DNA of 7,737 bases from Spirochaetales bacterium (lineage in GTDB: Bacteria; Spirochaetota; Spirochaetia; Treponematales; UBA12059): the NCBI GenBank assembly GCA_016938515.1, contig JAFGUM010000383.1:1-7737 (forward strand). Direction: 5' to 3'. Position 1 is the stretch's first letter, and each line of letters begins with the position of its first letter. Of this stretch, positions 5,504-7,737 are shown piece by piece. A program made the position numbers and the translations under genes. The notes under the pieces were generated by a model that was not told the DNA's origin, did no database searches, and saw nothing but the letters and a program-made list of their open reading frames with translations.

Positions 5504-6289
5504 ATGAACGGCAACACTGTGTCGGCAGCGGGGGGGATGGCTCCCAGGCCATCGGCGCCACCAGACGCTCCTGGCAGCCCAGGATACCAAAAGGCAATCG
5601 AGACGGCAATAGAGAAGGTGCAGGAACGAATACGCGCGGCAAGCGAGCGAGCTGGCCGCGATCCAGCCACCATTGAGCTTCTCGCCGTTACTAAATTTCA
5701 TCCCGTTGAGGCTGTCGTGGCGGCGTACACAGCTGGGCTCAGAAGCTTCGGTGAGAATCGAGTGCAGGAGGCTGAAGCCAAACGGATGGTGCTCGCTGAC
5801 TCGCTCAAGGGGGCTCGCTATCACCTGCTCGGGCATCTGCAGAGTAATAAAGCCAGGAAAGCCATAGGACTGTTTGACTGCGTACAATCAGTAGACTCGG
5901 AAGCCATCATCATGGAGTTGGACAAGCGCGCCGCGGCTCTTGAGAAAACCATTGACATTCTGTTTGAGCTACACACCGGGGAAGAGTCAAAGAGCGGCTT
6001 TGAGAATCAGGATATGATGTATAGGGCGATGGAGACAGCAGCTGGACTCCCGTGGCTGCGCCCCAGGGGTCTAATGACCATGGCCCCGTATACCGGTGAC
6101 AGCGACATAATCAGAGCCTCGTTTCGATCCTGCGCCGCTGCCTTCAAGAAGGCAAAAATGCTATTTGATTTTGACTCTTTCGATACGTTGTCAATGGGGA
6201 TGACCAACGACCTGGAACTGGCGATAGAAGAAGGCTCTACAATGGTTCGTGTCGGCACCGCCATTTTTGGCGAGAGGACGTATACGTGA
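5504..6289 (+). CDS. yggS: YggS/PLPBP family pyridoxal phosphate homeostasis protein
   Basis: Members of this family bind pyridoxal 5'-phosphate without known catalysis and keep free PLP and amino-acid pools balanced in the cytoplasm. The fold is the alanine-racemase-type TIM barrel. The 261-residue product shows the PLP lysine in LLAVTKFHP (Lys64), FGENRVQEA, the hallmark HLLGHLQSNKARKA, SVDS, GEESKSGF, RGLMTMAP, and the phosphate-binding end LSMGMTNDLELAI...GSTMVRVGTAIFGER. All signature segments are present, so it should be functional. Unusual is an N-terminal extension of about 27 residues rich in Pro, Ala and Gly before the usual first helix; starting at ATG 5537 would shorten it by 11. 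The gene follows the methyltransferase by 24 bases, and its stop overlaps the next start by 4 bases. Confidence 0.95.
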   Translation: MNGNTVSAAGGMAPRPSAPPDAPGSPGYQKAIETAIEKVQERIRAASERAGRDPATIELLAVTKFHPVEAVVAAYTAGLRSFGENRVQEAEAKRMVLADSLKGARYHLLGHLQSNKARKAIGLFDCVQSVDSEAIIMELDKRAAALEKTIDILFELHTGEESKSGFENQDMMYRAMETAAGLPWLRPRGLMTMAPYTGDSDIIRASFRSCAAAFKKAKMLFDFDSFDTLSMGMTNDLELAIEEGSTMVRVGTAIFGERTYT

Positions 6290-6675
6290 AGACGGGTGTT
6301 TTGGTAGCATTGGCACTGGTTTTTCTGGTATCGCTGACGCCACTTCAGGCGCAATCAGCTTCCACTGCTGCGGTTGGTTCCGTGCCAGAGCCGTATACCG
6401 CAGATGAATTCCCCTCGTGGGCTATCGGTGTCAGGCGTTTTGAAATCATAAGTCTTGGCGCGTTTCCGATATTGTTGTTCTACGCGCGAGTAGGGTACGA
6501 CCTGCAACGCTACGTGACTAATGATTTTAACGCCATATACGCCCCCTGGCCGTTTAAAAACGAAAGCTCGTACATTCCTGCTACTGAAGAGCAGCTGCAA
6601 AGCGTTATCACGGCAGCGGGATTATCGCTCACCCTGGCCGCCATTGACGCCATCCTTCTAGCCATTCGTCCTTGA
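6286..6675 (+). CDS. Small uncharacterised exported or membrane protein
   Basis: The family is not named to my knowledge, but the pattern resembles conserved spirochaetal proteins encoded beside yggS. The 129-residue product has a signal peptide (residues 1-22, likely cleaved after LQA), then a motif-rich stretch PYTADEFPSWAIGVRRFEI (36-54). A hydrophobic segment follows (about 54-70), then a YDLQRYVTNDFNAIYAPWPF block (71-90) and a second hydrophobic helix (about 107-127). It ends just after this helix. The dense aromatic and proline motifs suggest a structured envelope protein rather than a random ORF. The start is GTG 6286, inside the yggS stop region (GTGA overlap), with GAGAGGA (6272-6278) 7 bases upstream. 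It is therefore translationally coupled to yggS. The function is unknown. Confidence 0.8.
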   Translation: MKTGVLVALALVFLVSLTPLQAQSASTAAVGSVPEPYTADEFPSWAIGVRRFEIISLGAFPILLFYARVGYDLQRYVTNDFNAIYAPWPFKNESSYIPATEEQLQSVITAAGLSLTLAAIDAILLAIRP

Positions 6676-6676
6676 A

Positions 6677-6730
6677 TAGCGCCCGCGTCAAGCATGTCTG
6701 CCTCTTCACAGGGAGACGGGCGGCGCGCTA
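6677..6730 (+). promoter_or_regulatory. Bulged two-tier hairpin upstream of glk
   Basis: The outer stem pairs TAGCGC (6677-6682) with GCGCTA (6725-6730) and continues as CCGC (6683-6686) with GCGG (6720-6723), leaving C6724 bulged. The inner arm pairs GTCT (6696-6699) with AGAC (6714-6717), then CCT with GGG beside a bulged G. It ends 11 bases before ATG 6742, has no U-tract after it, and buries the alternative in-frame ATG 6694. It could control glk translation or act as an mRNA processing or stability element. This is from hand pairing only. Confidence 0.4.
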
Positions 6731-6741
6731 TCATAGCACCG

Positions 6742-7737
6742 ATGAAAACTTTGAATAGGTCGATCCGATCTACGGTTCTAGCTGCCGATGTTGGTGGAAC
6801 CAATACGAGCTGCGCGCTGGTATCGATTGACGATGGCGTGTTGCGTACGTGCTTTGAGAGGCGATATTCCACGAAAGCCGAACCGTCACTCATAGCTCCG
6901 CTCGATCGGTTTCTGAAGGATGCGGCTTCTGCCGGCACGCCACCGCCTAAGCTACTATGCGTCAGCGGAGCAGGCCCGGTACTCGGCAGTTCCATCGCGT
7001 TGACCAACGCACCGTGGGGTATAGACGGGCGTGAGCTCGAGTCGCGCTTTGGCCTCCCTACTTTTGTTATTAACGATTTTAGCGCCATCGCCTGGGGCAT
7101 ACTGCTGCTTGACCATAATGATGGGGCTGAACTCGAGCAGTTGCCATCCAGTAGCGGGCGCAGTGTCGTTCCATCCGAAGATGGCCCAGTCGTAGTCCTC
7201 GGCGCTGGAACCGGCCTTGGGTTTGGATACGTGCTGCGCGATGGAGGCGTAACGCGCGTCTACCCATCCGAGGGAGGGCACGTGTGCTTGCCAGTGTACG
7301 ACGATGAGTCGAGAGCATTTTCCCGCTGGCTGGAAGATTGCTACGGCTTTGCGGCTGGAGCCGAAGCTGGAGTATCTGGCCAGGGTATCGAAAATATCTT
7401 TTCATTCATGGTGTCCCGGGAAAAGGTCAAGTCTGACTCGGTACGGATGGTTCTCGGGAAGGATAAAGCTGACAGGCCAGCCTTCATCGCCGAGGCTGCC
7501 GCGAAAGGTGACCCGTTGTGCACGCGGGTTATGACCATGTTCGTGAGGCTGTATGCGCGCGTAGCCTCGGATGCGGCTGCAACATTCCTTCCAGGCGGCG
7601 GTATCTACCTCGCCGGTGGCATCGCGGCAAAAAATCTCGGTTTTTTTACGGAAGAGTTTCGCTTCATGAATGTTTTTGAGCGAGCCTACCGATCTCACAT
7701 TGCCGATATCGTGGCGCGTACGCCGGTATTCGTAGTA
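6742..7737 (+). CDS. glk: Glucokinase (3' partial)
   Basis: The product should phosphorylate glucose with ATP to glucose 6-phosphate, the entry step of glycolysis, in the cytoplasm. It belongs to the Glk (PF02685-type) family. Visible in order are the ATP phosphate loop DVGGTN (residues 16-21), GIDGRELESRFG, VINDFSAIAWG with catalytic Asp112, LGAGTGLGFGY (153-163), the sugar-binding SEGGH (Glu177, His180), SGQGIENIF, and FLPGGGIYLAGGIAAKN with the adenosine-site glycines around 291-293. The window ends after 332 codons in TPVFVV, so only the last 20 or so residues should be missing. ATG 6742 gives 15 residues before DVGGT, a normal length; ATG 6694 in the same frame is possible but lies in a hairpin and has no clear ribosome binding site. 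Neither start has a good Shine-Dalgarno at proper spacing; GGGAG at 6711-6715 is too distant from 6742 in linear sequence. A T7 tract lies at 7641-7647. Confidence 0.93.
   Translation, partial: MKTLNRSIRSTVLAADVGGTNTSCALVSIDDGVLRTCFERRYSTKAEPSLIAPLDRFLKDAASAGTPPPKLLCVSGAGPVLGSSIALTNAPWGIDGRELESRFGLPTFVINDFSAIAWGILLLDHNDGAELEQLPSSSGRSVVPSEDGPVVVLGAGTGLGFGYVLRDGGVTRVYPSEGGHVCLPVYDDESRAFSRWLEDCYGFAAGAEAGVSGQGIENIFSFMVSREKVKSDSVRMVLGKDKADRPAFIAEAAAKGDPLCTRVMTMFVRLYARVASDAAATFLPGGGIYLAGGIAAKNLGFFTEEFRFMNVFERAYRSHIADIVARTPVFVV

Noticed and set aside
6510..7100. 196-codon - strand open frame opposite the small membrane gene and glk
   Set aside because: It lies antisense to two well-supported genes, and its translation has no recognisable motif. 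It is explained as a shadow of the coding strand.
1..7737. A new defence, toxin-antitoxin or mobile genetic system
   Set aside because: No transposase, integrase, nuclease pair, CRISPR-like repeat array or terminal inverted repeats were seen. Gene content and base composition look like ordinary chromosome.

Overview
The window is a gene-dense stretch of bacterial chromosome of about 52% GC. It holds eight protein-coding genes and no sign of mobile DNA, CRISPR, tRNA or rRNA. Both ends cut through a gene: recN at the left edge and a glucokinase at the right edge. The uncharacterised envelope proteins (a beta-propeller, a degenerate LytM-like protein and a short two-helix membrane protein next to yggS) resemble proteins I associate with treponemes and other spirochaetes. 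I therefore suggest a Treponema-like spirochaete at moderate confidence. This rests on remembered protein style, not on a search.

Left block (1-2001, + strand): the C-terminal two thirds of the DNA-repair ATPase RecN is translationally coupled to an unrecognised, helix-rich, cysteine-free protein of about 271 residues. A 107-base convergent gap follows. It holds an imperfect tandem repeat and a two-tier hairpin that probably separates this transcript from cytidine deaminase (cdd), which is read on the - strand. The cdd start at 2510 faces a divergent intergenic region (2511-2642) with overlapping candidate promoters for cdd and for the + strand operon, and an inverted repeat that could be an operator.

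Right block (2643-7737, + strand): one tightly packed operon. In order it encodes a membrane-anchored or secreted beta-propeller protein, a secreted LytM/M23-like protein that has lost its zinc ligands, a zinc-ribbon SAM-dependent methyltransferase with no ATG or GTG start codon, the PLP-homeostasis protein YggS, a small predicted envelope protein overlapping yggS by 4 bases, and a glucokinase missing only its last residues. A bulged hairpin lies just before the glucokinase start.

The propeller and LytM-like genes are 1 base apart and both products appear exported, so they are the best candidates for a joint envelope function, perhaps cell-wall remodelling or division control. The methyltransferase, YggS and glucokinase look like cytoplasmic metabolic or housekeeping genes carried on the same transcript. 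I see no clear new defence or mobile system. The most interesting items are the non-catalytic LytM pair, the methyltransferase start anomaly, the hairpin ahead of glk, and the uncharacterised genes coupled to recN and yggS.
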